Assembly: GCA_023412435.1 (NCBI GenBank)
Contig: JAEYNS010000313.1
Location: 1 to 8,097, forward strand
Reading direction: 5' to 3'
Source of the DNA: Actinomycetes bacterium
GTDB lineage: Bacteria; Actinomycetota; Actinomycetes; Propionibacteriales; Propionibacteriaceae
DNA length: 8,097 nt
Both the position numbers and the translations under genes were made by a program. The notes under the pieces are model-generated. The model saw nothing but the letters and a program-made list of their open reading frames with translations. It searched no databases and was not told where the DNA came from. Positions 1 through 5,798 of the stretch are shown here, piece after piece. Each line of letters begins with the position of its first letter. Positions within the stretch are counted from its first letter, which is position 1.

Positions 1-653
1 AGATAGCGGAGCTGGCGGGGATAGTGGGCGTCGGAGTTGATCGCGAAGTCGCACCCCATGGCAGCGGCCAGCAGCAGCAGGTCGTCGGGAGGGTCGAGCC
101 GTTCGGGACGGGAGTTGATCTCCACCGCGACGCCGAACTGCCGGCAGGCCTCGAACACGACCTCGGCGTCGAACCGGCTCTGGCCCCGGGTGCCGCGCCG
201 TCCCGACACCAGTCGTCCGGTGCAGTGGCCGAGGACGTCGACCGCCGGGTTCGCGATCGCCGCCACCATCCGCAGCGTCATCTCCTCCCGCGGCATCCGC
301 AGGTCGGAGTGGACCGAGGCCACCACGACGTCGAGCCGGGCCAACAGGTCCGCCCGCTGGTCGAGCCGGCCATCGGGCAGGATGTCGACCTCGATGCCGG
401 TCAGGACGCGCAGCGGCGCCGTCTGGTTGAACTCGGCGATCTGGTCGAGCTGGGCCTCGAGCCGTTCGGCGCTGAGCCCGTTGGCGACCCGTAGCCGGGG
501 CGAGTGGTCGGTGATCGCCAGGTACTCCCGCCCGAGCTCGGACGCCACCCTCGCCATCGTGGCCAGCGGCGCGTGCCCGTCGGAGGCGTCGGTGTGGCAG
601 TGCAGGTCGCCGCGCACGGCGGCACGCCGCACGCCCGCCCCGTCGGCTCCCAT
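1..653 (-). CDS. PHP-domain metal-dependent phosphoesterase (3' end outside window)
   Basis: Translating the minus strand from the ATG at 653-651 gives 217 residues with no stop before the window edge, so the C-terminus is missing. The PHP metal-site motifs are all present: DLHCHTDASDG (16-26, with H18, H20, D25), TDHS (H50), GIEVDI (E88), ASVHSDL (H115), LGHCTGR (H143) and NSDAH (D208, H210). This set matches stand-alone YcdX-like PHP proteins and the PHP domain of PolX-type DNA polymerases. Family members are cytosolic phosphoesterases using a multinuclear metal centre; the substrate cannot be told from sequence. Nothing before the PHP domain suggests a polymerase part, since only about 15 residues precede the first motif. 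The start is the first ATG before the domain. There is no strong Shine-Dalgarno, and a TAGGGT -10-like hexamer (complement of 662-667) lies close enough to allow leaderless transcription. It is transcribed away from the fatty acid genes, so a functional link is doubtful. Confidence 0.9.
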   Translation of the reverse strand, partial: MGADGAGVRRAAVRGDLHCHTDASDGHAPLATMARVASELGREYLAITDHSPRLRVANGLSAERLEAQLDQIAEFNQTAPLRVLTGIEVDILPDGRLDQRADLLARLDVVVASVHSDLRMPREEMTLRMVAAIANPAVDVLGHCTGRLVSGRRGTRGQSRFDAEVVFEACRQFGVAVEINSRPERLDPPDDLLLLAAAMGCDFAINSDAHYPRQLRY

Positions 654-703
654 GACTGGACACCCTATGCCGGTTAGGCTGCTGGCCCGGGGAGAGGAGC
701 CGA
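654..703. promoter_or_regulatory. Divergent promoter region between PHP gene and PucR-type regulator
   Basis: Only 50 bp separate the two divergent starts. On the plus strand a TAGGCT -10-like hexamer (675-680) and a strong Shine-Dalgarno GGAGAGGAG (691-699) precede the regulator ATG. On the minus strand TAGGGT (complement of 662-667) would place a start site at or just before the PHP gene ATG. A short CCTA/TAGG inverted repeat (664-667 and 675-678) covers both candidate -10 elements. A 5/6 match to the -35 box (TGGACA, 657-662) is only 12 bp from the plus-strand -10, so that pair is probably not a real promoter. The hexamers are weak matches; the ribosome binding site is convincing. Confidence 0.4.
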
Positions 704-1882
704 ATGGCGACAGCCGCTGACTGGTGGCCGTCGGAGGACGACAGGGCGCGGCTGGCGCGCGGGCTGCGGGCCTCCGCCGCGGCCCTGAACACCGCCGCCA
801 TGGCCCGGATCGCCGAGCAGCACCCCTGGTTCGCCCAGCTGGACGCCGAGAACCGCTCCTGGATCACCGTGGTGGCCCGCTCGGGCATCGACGGGTTCAC
901 CACCTGGTTCGCCGAGGGCGGCGCGGGCAGCCCGCCGCGCAGCATCTTCGACGCCGCACCCCGCGCGCTGACCCGGCAGATCACGCTGCATCAGACCGTC
1001 GACCTGATGCGCACCACCATCGACACCGTCGAGGCCGAGATCGCCCGCCTGCCCGCCGACGACCAGGCCCCGCTCCAGCTCGCCATCGTCTACTACTCCC
1101 GCGAGGTGGCCTTCGGAGCCGCCGAGGTCTACGCCCGGGCCGCCGAACTTCGGGGCCGCTGGGACGCCCGGCTCGAGGCCCTCGTGGTGGACGCGGTGAT
1201 CCGGGGCGACGCCGACGAGTCGGTGGCCTCCCGGGCTTCGGCGCTGGGCTGGTCGAACCCGCCCCGGGTCGCCGTGGTGATCGGAGCGGCTCCGGACGAT
1301 CCGGGCGCCGCCATCGAGTCGATCCGCGAGGTCGCCGCCGGCCACCACAGCGACGTCCTGGCCGCCCAGCAGGGCGACCGGCTGGTGGTGCTGCTGGGTA
1401 CCGAGCACACCGACATGGCGCCCCTGGTCGGGCTGGTCGCAGGGTTCGAGGGCTATTTCGGACCCGGCCCGGTCGTGGTGGGGCCGATCGTCGACAGCCT
1501 GTCGGACGCCGTCGCCAGCGCCCGGTCCGCGCTGTCCGGGGTGCGCTCGGCGCACGCCTGGCCCGCGGCGCCCCGTCCGGTCTCGTCGGCCGACCTGCTC
1601 CCCGAGCGCGTGCTGGCCGGCGACGGTCACGCCCGCCGGCTGCTGGCCGGCGAGATCTACCAGCCGCTGGTCGCCGCCGGCGGCGAACTGGTGACGACCC
1701 TGGCCGAGTACCTCGCGCAGGGCGGGTCGATCGAGGCGACGGCGCGGGCCCGCTACATCCACCCCAACACCGTCCGCTACCGGCTGCGCCGGATCCAGGA
1801 GCTGACCGGCTACTCCCCCGGCGACCCGCGTGACGCCTATGTCCTGCAGCTGGCCCTCACGCTGGGCAGGCTGCTCGGTTAA
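704..1882 (+). CDS. fasR: PucR-family transcriptional regulator, FasR-like
   Basis: This 392-residue protein has the PucR-type layout: a long N-terminal region, a middle GGDEF-like part, and a C-terminal helix-turn-helix. The HTH spans about residues 342-370 (SIEATARARYIHPNTVRYRL followed by RRIQELTG), the hallmark of the HTH_30/PucR C-terminal family. The tail (DAYVLQLALTLGRLLG) is typical of actinobacterial members beside fabD. In Streptomyces coelicolor the PucR-type protein FasR sits directly upstream of fabD and activates fabDHPF; Rv2242 occupies the matching place in mycobacteria. Position plus family make the same role likely here, acting on the promoter at 1883-2034. No transmembrane segment or recognised ligand domain is visible. 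The start follows the Shine-Dalgarno at 691-699 with a 4-nt gap. The 152-bp gap to fabD suggests fabD has its own promoter. The gene symbol rests on synteny and family, not on known binding. Confidence 0.88.
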   Translation: MATAADWWPSEDDRARLARGLRASAAALNTAAMARIAEQHPWFAQLDAENRSWITVVARSGIDGFTTWFAEGGAGSPPRSIFDAAPRALTRQITLHQTVDLMRTTIDTVEAEIARLPADDQAPLQLAIVYYSREVAFGAAEVYARAAELRGRWDARLEALVVDAVIRGDADESVASRASALGWSNPPRVAVVIGAAPDDPGAAIESIREVAAGHHSDVLAAQQGDRLVVLLGTEHTDMAPLVGLVAGFEGYFGPGPVVVGPIVDSLSDAVASARSALSGVRSAHAWPAAPRPVSSADLLPERVLAGDGHARRLLAGEIYQPLVAAGGELVTTLAEYLAQGGSIEATARARYIHPNTVRYRLRRIQELTGYSPGDPRDAYVLQLALTLGRLLG

Positions 1883-1951
1883 GCCTGCTCTCAGAAACCC
1901 ACGATTCCGACAATCAGGGCGCGCACTACACCCCGGCAGCCTGCAACGGTG

Positions 1952-1969
1952 TTGTAGGAAACCTACAAT
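1952..1969 (+). promoter_or_regulatory. Palindromic operator candidate overlapping a -10 of the fab operon
   Basis: TTGTAGGAAACCTACAA (1952-1968) is a perfect inverted repeat with 7-bp arms and a 3-bp spacer, and is AT-rich within a very GC-rich region. Its right arm plus the next base forms TACAAT (1964-1969), a good actinobacterial -10 hexamer. The best -35 at 17-bp spacing is CTGCAA (1941-1946), a poor match, as often seen at activator-dependent promoters. A partial third half-site, GCAAC (1943-1947), forms CAAC-GGT-GTTG (1944-1954) with the left arm. A start near 1976 would give a leader of about 60 nt before fabD. The adjacent PucR-type regulator is the natural candidate ligand, but another regulator could bind here; binding is inferred. 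Confidence 0.6.
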
Positions 1970-2034
1970 CCTCACCGGCGCTTTTCGTCCGTGGGCAGCC
2001 GCCGGATCCGGCCCCGGCACGCAAGAGTTGAGAC

Positions 2035-3246
2035 GTGCTCGCAATCGTCGCGCCCGGTCAGGGCGCCCAAACCCCCGGCTTCCTCGAGCCCTGGCTGACC
2101 GAATCCAGGACTGCTGACCGGCTGGCCTGGCTGTCCACAGTGGCCGGCCTCGACCTCGCCCACTACGGAACGAAGGCGGACGCCGAGACGATCAGGGACA
2201 CCGCCGTCGCGCAGCCGCTGCTGGTCGCCGCGGGCCTGATCACCGCCCTCGAACTGTTCCCCCACCCCGCCGATGCCTTCCGGCAGATCGGCGTGGCGGC
2301 CGGACACTCGGTCGGCGAGATCACCGCCGCCAGCGGCGTCGGGGTGCTGTCCGCCGAGCAGGCCATGGTCTTCGTCCGCGAACGCGGACGGCAGATGGCC
2401 GCGGCGAGCGCCGTCCGTCCCACCTCGATGGTCGCCGTGGTCGGCGGGGATCCCGCCGAGGTGCTGGCCGCGATCGAGGCCGCCGGCCTGACCGCCGCCA
2501 ATCACAACGGGTCGGGCCAACTCGTCGCCGCCGGCACCGTCGAGCAGCTCGCCGAGCTGTCCGCGAACCCGCCGGCCCGCGCCCGGCTGGTGCAGCTGAG
2601 CGTCGCCGGCGCGTTCCACACCGTCCACATGGCGCCGGCTGTCGACCACCTGGCGAACCTCAGCCGGGCGATCACCACCCACGACCCGCGCACCCGGTTG
2701 CTGTCGAATGCCGACGGCACGGTCGTGCAGAGCGGGCGGGAGTACCTCGAGCGCCTGGTGAACCAGGTCGCGAACCCGGTCCGCTGGGACCTGGTTCTGG
2801 AGACCATGGCCGACCTCGGCGTCACCGGCCTGCTGGAGCTGCCGCCGGCCGGGGCGCTCACCGGGATCGCCAAGCGCAACCTGAAGGGCGTCGAGCTGTT
2901 CGCTCTCAACACCCCCGACCAGATCCCTGCCGCCCGCGACTTCGTCGCTGCGCACGCCGACGCGGCGTCCACCTCGGCGATGACCACCGCACCCACCTGG
3001 AAGCTCGTCGTCTCGCCCAGCAAGGGCACGTTCGCGCGGACGGGGGGCATCGCCGCCGGCGACACCCTCGCCCCGGCGGCGGTGATCGGTCAGGTCAGCA
3101 CGCTGCGGGCCACCTCCGACGTCGCCGCCCCGCACGGCGGCACCGTGGTGGAGTGGCTGGTCGAGGACGGCGACCCGGTGGCCCCGGGCCAGCCGCTGGT
3201 CCGGCTGCATCCCCGCTCCGAGGGCATGGGCGGGAGCGCCGCGTGA
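2035..3246 (+). CDS. fabD: Malonyl-CoA:ACP transacylase with C-terminal biotinyl/lipoyl-like extension
   Basis: FabD transfers malonyl from malonyl-CoA to the phosphopantetheine arm of ACP, supplying extender units for fatty acid elongation. Family features are in order: PGQGAQ near the N-terminus (7-12), nucleophile motif GHSVG (90-94, catalytic S92), carboxylate-binding arginine in RERGRQM (R117), catalytic histidine in AFHT (H195), and NQVANPVRW (243-251). Numbering closely follows E. coli FabD. The catalytic part ends near residue 305. The protein then continues through an Ala/Ser/Thr linker (308-320) into an extra domain (322-392, annotated separately). At 403 residues it is about 90 longer than a typical FabD (about 310). 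The start is GTG at 2035, giving the family-typical MLAIVAPGQGAQ; AAGAG (2023-2027) is a modest ribosome binding site. It is first in the operon and its stop overlaps the fabH start. The catalytic assignment is secure; the role of the extension is unknown. Confidence 0.96.
   Translation: MLAIVAPGQGAQTPGFLEPWLTESRTADRLAWLSTVAGLDLAHYGTKADAETIRDTAVAQPLLVAAGLITALELFPHPADAFRQIGVAAGHSVGEITAASGVGVLSAEQAMVFVRERGRQMAAASAVRPTSMVAVVGGDPAEVLAAIEAAGLTAANHNGSGQLVAAGTVEQLAELSANPPARARLVQLSVAGAFHTVHMAPAVDHLANLSRAITTHDPRTRLLSNADGTVVQSGREYLERLVNQVANPVRWDLVLETMADLGVTGLLELPPAGALTGIAKRNLKGVELFALNTPDQIPAARDFVAAHADAASTSAMTTAPTWKLVVSPSKGTFARTGGIAAGDTLAPAAVIGQVSTLRATSDVAAPHGGTVVEWLVEDGDPVAPGQPLVRLHPRSEGMGGSAA
2998..3210 (+). 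other. Biotinyl/lipoyl-like carrier domain fused to FabD, modification lysine replaced by Arg
   Basis: Residues 322-392 of the FabD product read as a biotinyl/lipoyl fold. VVSPSKGTFART (325-336) resembles the first strand of a biotin carboxyl carrier protein (consensus SPMVGTFYR), then GIAAGDTLAP (338-347), APHGGTVVEWLVEDGDPVAP (365-384), then GQPLVRLHP (385-393), matching the conserved second half (consensus APxxGTVxxxxVxxGxxVxxGxPLxxI). Counting back 11 residues from the glycine of GTV (G369), where biotin or lipoyl domains carry their modified lysine, gives R358 (codon CGG, 3106-3108) in STLRATSDV. The usual EAMKM motif is absent. The surrounding RATSDV resembles the KATxEV of lipoyl domains, so kinship to either type is possible. 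An arginine here should not accept biotin or lipoate, so the domain is probably structural or for docking. The alignment is by eye but needs no gaps around the key site. Confidence 0.75.
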
Positions 3247-4238
3247 CCGAACTGAAGGCGAGCGTGGGAGCCCCGTACGCCCGCATCCTCTCCGTCGGCG
3301 CCGCCGTTCCCAGCCGGGTGCTCGACAACCACCACATGGTGCAGTTCATCGACTCCTCCGACGAGTGGATCCAGCAGCGCACCGGCATCAAGGAGCGCCG
3401 CTGGGTCGCCGAGGACGAGACCGTGGAGACGCTCGCGCTGGCGGCCGCCCGACAGGCGATCGAGCGCTCCGGCCTGGCGCCGTCCGAGATCGACGGTCTG
3501 GTGCTGGCCACCGTCTCCCACTTCCACCAGACCCCTGCCCTGGCCCCGCAGCTGGCCAGCTCGCTCGGGCTGGTCGACGCGGTGGCCTACGACATCTCCG
3601 CCGCCTGCGCCGGGTTCTGCTACGCGCTGGCACAGGCCGAGGGCATGATCCGCGCCGGCCAGGCCCGAAACGTCGTGGTGATCGGCGCCGAGACGCTGAG
3701 CCGGATGACCGACGTCACCGACCGCGGCACCGCCTTCCTGTTCTCGGACGGCGCGGGCGCGGCCGTGGTCGGGCCCAGCCAGACCAACGGCATCGGGCCG
3801 GTGGTGTGGGGCTCGGACGGCTCCCAGGCAGGCGCGATCTGGCAGACCGCGGACTGGCAGGACGCGGTCACCGGGGGCACCTGGCCCTCGCTGGCGATGG
3901 ACGGCCGCGCGGTCTTCAAGTGGGCCACGGGGTTCATCGCCCAGGCCGCCTCGAAGTGCCTGGCCGAGTCGGGCATCACCGCCGACGACCTGGACGTGTT
4001 CATCCCCCACCAGGCCAACAACCGCATCACCGACACGCTGCTGCGCTACCTCAAGCTGCCGGAGCAGGTGGTCGTCGCCCGCACCATCCAGGGCTACGGC
4101 AACAACTCCGCAGCCTCCGTCCCGATCGCGATGGACGCGCTGCTGTCGTCGGGCCAGGCCCGCAGCGGCCAGACCGCGCTGCTGATCGGGTTCGGCGCCG
4201 GACTGGTCTACGCCGGCCAGGTCGTCACCCTGCCCTGA
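3243..4238 (+). CDS. fabH: Beta-ketoacyl-ACP synthase III
   Basis: FabH starts fatty acid synthesis by condensing an acyl-CoA primer with malonyl-ACP. The 331-residue product has the full Cys-His-Asn triad: C122 in DISAACAGF, H256 in IPHQANNRI and N287 in GYGNNSAAS. DSSDEWIQQRTGI (37-49), DRGTAFLFSDGAGA (160-173) and the C-terminal LIGFGAGL (314-321) are further family signatures. The start is GTG at 3243, overlapping the fabD stop (GTGA), with GGGCGGGAG (3228-3236) as ribosome binding site. It gives MTELKASVGAPYARIL, in line with actinobacterial FabH; an in-frame ATG at 3153 would put 30 unconserved residues inside fabD. HFHQTP (94-99) seems to place Thr97 where E. coli FabH has the primer-pocket Phe87. 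That would suit branched or longer primers as in other actinomycetes, but this is inferred from an eye alignment. Confidence 0.96.
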   Translation: MTELKASVGAPYARILSVGAAVPSRVLDNHHMVQFIDSSDEWIQQRTGIKERRWVAEDETVETLALAAARQAIERSGLAPSEIDGLVLATVSHFHQTPALAPQLASSLGLVDAVAYDISAACAGFCYALAQAEGMIRAGQARNVVVIGAETLSRMTDVTDRGTAFLFSDGAGAAVVGPSQTNGIGPVVWGSDGSQAGAIWQTADWQDAVTGGTWPSLAMDGRAVFKWATGFIAQAASKCLAESGITADDLDVFIPHQANNRITDTLLRYLKLPEQVVVARTIQGYGNNSAASVPIAMDALLSSGQARSGQTALLIGFGAGLVYAGQVVTLP

Positions 4239-4242
4239 TCCA

Positions 4243-4255
4243 CCGGCACCGCCGG
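4243..4255 (+). promoter_or_regulatory. Small intergenic hairpin between fabH and acpP
   Basis: CCGGC-ACC-GCCGG is a perfect 5-bp GC stem with a 3-nt loop, beginning 4 nt after the fabH stop codon. No T-run follows, so it is not a classical terminator. It lies 15 nt before the acpP ribosome binding site and could act as an RNA processing or 3'-end stabilising element that raises acpP output relative to fabDH. In such GC-rich DNA a short stem of this kind can also arise by chance. Confidence 0.35.
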
Positions 4256-4270
4256 AACCAAGCCACCAAC

Positions 4271-4280
4271 AAAGAAGGAG
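4271..4280 (+). promoter_or_regulatory. Strong ribosome binding site of acpP
   Basis: AAAGAAGGAG ends 4 nt before the acpP ATG at 4285. It is among the best Shine-Dalgarno sequences in the window, in a locally A-rich unstructured stretch. By contrast fabF has no close Shine-Dalgarno. This fits the known need for ACP in molar excess over the fatty acid enzymes. Confidence 0.8.
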
Positions 4281-4284
4281 AATC

Positions 4285-4527
4285 ATGGCCACCACGGAAG
4301 AGATCCGCGCCCAGCTCGCGGAGCTCGTGAACGACGTCGCCGGCGTCCCGGTCGAAGAGGTCCAGCTCGACAAGTCCTTCGTCGAGGACCTCGACGTCGA
4401 CTCGCTGGCGATGGTCGAGATCCTCGTCGGCTGCGAGGAGAAGTTCGGCGTCACCATCCCCGATGAGGAGTCGAAGAACCTCAAGACCGTCGGCGACGCC
4501 GTCGCCTACATCGAGGCTCACCTGTAG
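4285..4527 (+). CDS. acpP: Acyl carrier protein
   Basis: This 80-residue acidic protein carries growing acyl chains as thioesters on a 4'-phosphopantetheine arm attached by a holo-ACP synthase. The attachment site is the DSL motif in FVEDLDVDSLAMVEI (32-46), modified Ser40. Length, four-helix pattern and acid-rich helices (such as VEILVGCEEKFGVTIPDEES, 44-63) match FAS II ACPs. It lacks the C-terminal extension of mycobacterial AcpM. The start follows a very strong ribosome binding site (4271-4280). It sits between the two ketosynthase genes, the standard actinobacterial order. Third codon positions are almost all G or C, consistent with high expression. Confidence 0.97.
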   Translation: MATTEEIRAQLAELVNDVAGVPVEEVQLDKSFVEDLDVDSLAMVEILVGCEEKFGVTIPDEESKNLKTVGDAVAYIEAHL

Positions 4528-4532
4528 ATCCC

Positions 4533-5786
4533 ATGACCGAGATCGTGATCACGGGGATGGGGGCCACCACCCCGTTGGGCGGTGACCTGGCATCCACCTG
4601 GCAGGCGATGCTCGCCGGTGTCTCGGGGGTGACCCGGATCACCGAGGAGTGGGCCGACGAACTGCCGGCCCGGATCGCCGCATTCGTCAAGGTCGACCCG
4701 GGCGAGATCATCGACAGGGTGAAGGCCCGTCGGCTCGACCGGGCGACCCAGCTCGCCCTGATCGCTGCGCAGGAGGCCTGGGCGGACGCCGGGTTCACCT
4801 GGGAGGGCGAGAACGACGTCGACCCGTTCCGGCTCGGCGTCTCGGTGGGCTCAGGCATCGGCGGCCTGCACTCCCTGCTGAACAACTGGGACGCCCAGCG
4901 CGACAAGGGTGCCCGGCGGGTGAGCCCGTTCACGATCCCGATGCTGATGGCCAACGCCCCGGCGGCGAACGTCGGCCTGGCGGTGCACGCGAAGGCGGGG
5001 GTGCACACCCCCGTCTCAGCCTGCGCCTCGTCCAACGAGGCGATTGCCCAGGCGCTCGACCAGCTGCGGCTGGGACGGGCGGACGTCTTCGTCGCCGGCG
5101 GCGCCGAGGCGACCATCCACCCGCTGCCGATGGCGGCCTTCGCGCAGATGCAGGCGCTGTCGCGCCGCAACGACGAGCCCGAGCGCGCCTCCCGTCCGTG
5201 GGACAAGGGACGAGACGGCTTCGTGCTCGGCGAGGGCGCGGCGATCCTCGTGCTGGAGACCCTCGAGCACGCCACCGCCAGGGGCGCGAGGATCTACGGA
5301 ACGATCGCCGGCGCCGGCATCACCGCCGACGGCCACGACATCGTCCAGCCCGACCCGACCGGCGAGGGCCAGTCGGGGGCGATGCTGAAGGCACTGGCCG
5401 ACTCGGGCCTGAGCGCCGCCGACATCGTCCACGTCAACGCCCACGGCACCTCGACGCCGCAGGGCGACGTGACCGAGGCCGGCTCGATCCGGACCGCGCT
5501 GGGCGAGGACACCGACCACGTGGTGGTCACCAGCACCAAGTCGATGACCGGCCACCTGCTGGGCGGCGCCGGCGCGCTGGAGACGATCGCGTCCGTCCTG
5601 GCCGTCAAGGACAGGCTGGTGCCGCCGACCATCAACCTGGAGGACCCGGAGCCCGACCTGGGGATCGACATCGCCACCGGCCCGCGTCCGCTGCCGGCCG
5701 GCGACGTGGCGGCGATCAACAACTCCTTCGGCTTCGGCGGCCACAACGTCGCCGTCGCGGTCACCAACGCCAACACCAACCGCTAA
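4533..5786 (+). CDS. fabF: Beta-ketoacyl-ACP synthase II
   Basis: FabF elongates acyl-ACP by decarboxylative condensation with malonyl-ACP. The 417-residue product has the Cys-His-His set of elongating ketosynthases: C164 in VSACASSNEA, H304 in VNAHGTSTPQGD and H341 in KSMTGHLLGGAGALE, with K336. Each number is one more than in E. coli FabF. NNSFGFGGHN (396-405) includes the presumed gating phenylalanine F401. GMGATTPLGGD (8-18) and RPWDKGRDGFVLGEG (221-235) are further signatures. It starts 5 nt after the acpP stop with no good Shine-Dalgarno in the usual window (GAGG at 4513-4516 is 16 nt away), so translation is probably coupled to acpP. It is the only elongating ketosynthase here, unlike the kasA-kasB pair of mycobacteria. 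Confidence 0.96.
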   Translation: MTEIVITGMGATTPLGGDLASTWQAMLAGVSGVTRITEEWADELPARIAAFVKVDPGEIIDRVKARRLDRATQLALIAAQEAWADAGFTWEGENDVDPFRLGVSVGSGIGGLHSLLNNWDAQRDKGARRVSPFTIPMLMANAPAANVGLAVHAKAGVHTPVSACASSNEAIAQALDQLRLGRADVFVAGGAEATIHPLPMAAFAQMQALSRRNDEPERASRPWDKGRDGFVLGEGAAILVLETLEHATARGARIYGTIAGAGITADGHDIVQPDPTGEGQSGAMLKALADSGLSAADIVHVNAHGTSTPQGDVTEAGSIRTALGEDTDHVVVTSTKSMTGHLLGGAGALETIASVLAVKDRLVPPTINLEDPEPDLGIDIATGPRPLPAGDVAAINNSFGFGGHNVAVAVTNANTNR

Positions 5787-5798
5787 CGGAGCACCCCC

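Noticed and set aside
401..625. 74-codon minus-strand frame inside the PHP gene
   Set aside because: It is in a different frame from the PHP reading frame that carries all metal-ligand motifs, and its product is Arg/Thr/Pro/Ser-rich with no motif.
674..2044. 456-codon open frame on the minus strand opposite the regulator gene
   Set aside because: High GC keeps antisense frames open. The product is low-complexity (G, R, A, D, H-rich) with no family motif, and the plus strand encodes a clear PucR-type protein.
2998..3210. FabD tail as an active biotin carrier (a self-contained carboxylase subunit)
   Set aside because: The lysine position is R358 and no EAMKM-type motif exists; K330 in SPSKGTF is in the first strand, not the modification turn.
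3153..3242. Upstream ATG start for fabH
   Set aside because: It would add 30 residues inside fabD, unlike family N-termini. GTG at 3243 has a GGGCGGGAG ribosome binding site and gives the expected N-terminus.
3090..4484. 464-codon minus-strand frame opposite fabH and acpP
   Set aside because: It is the shadow of fabH and acpP; composition is skewed and no conserved motif is seen. The plus-strand catalytic motifs are decisive.
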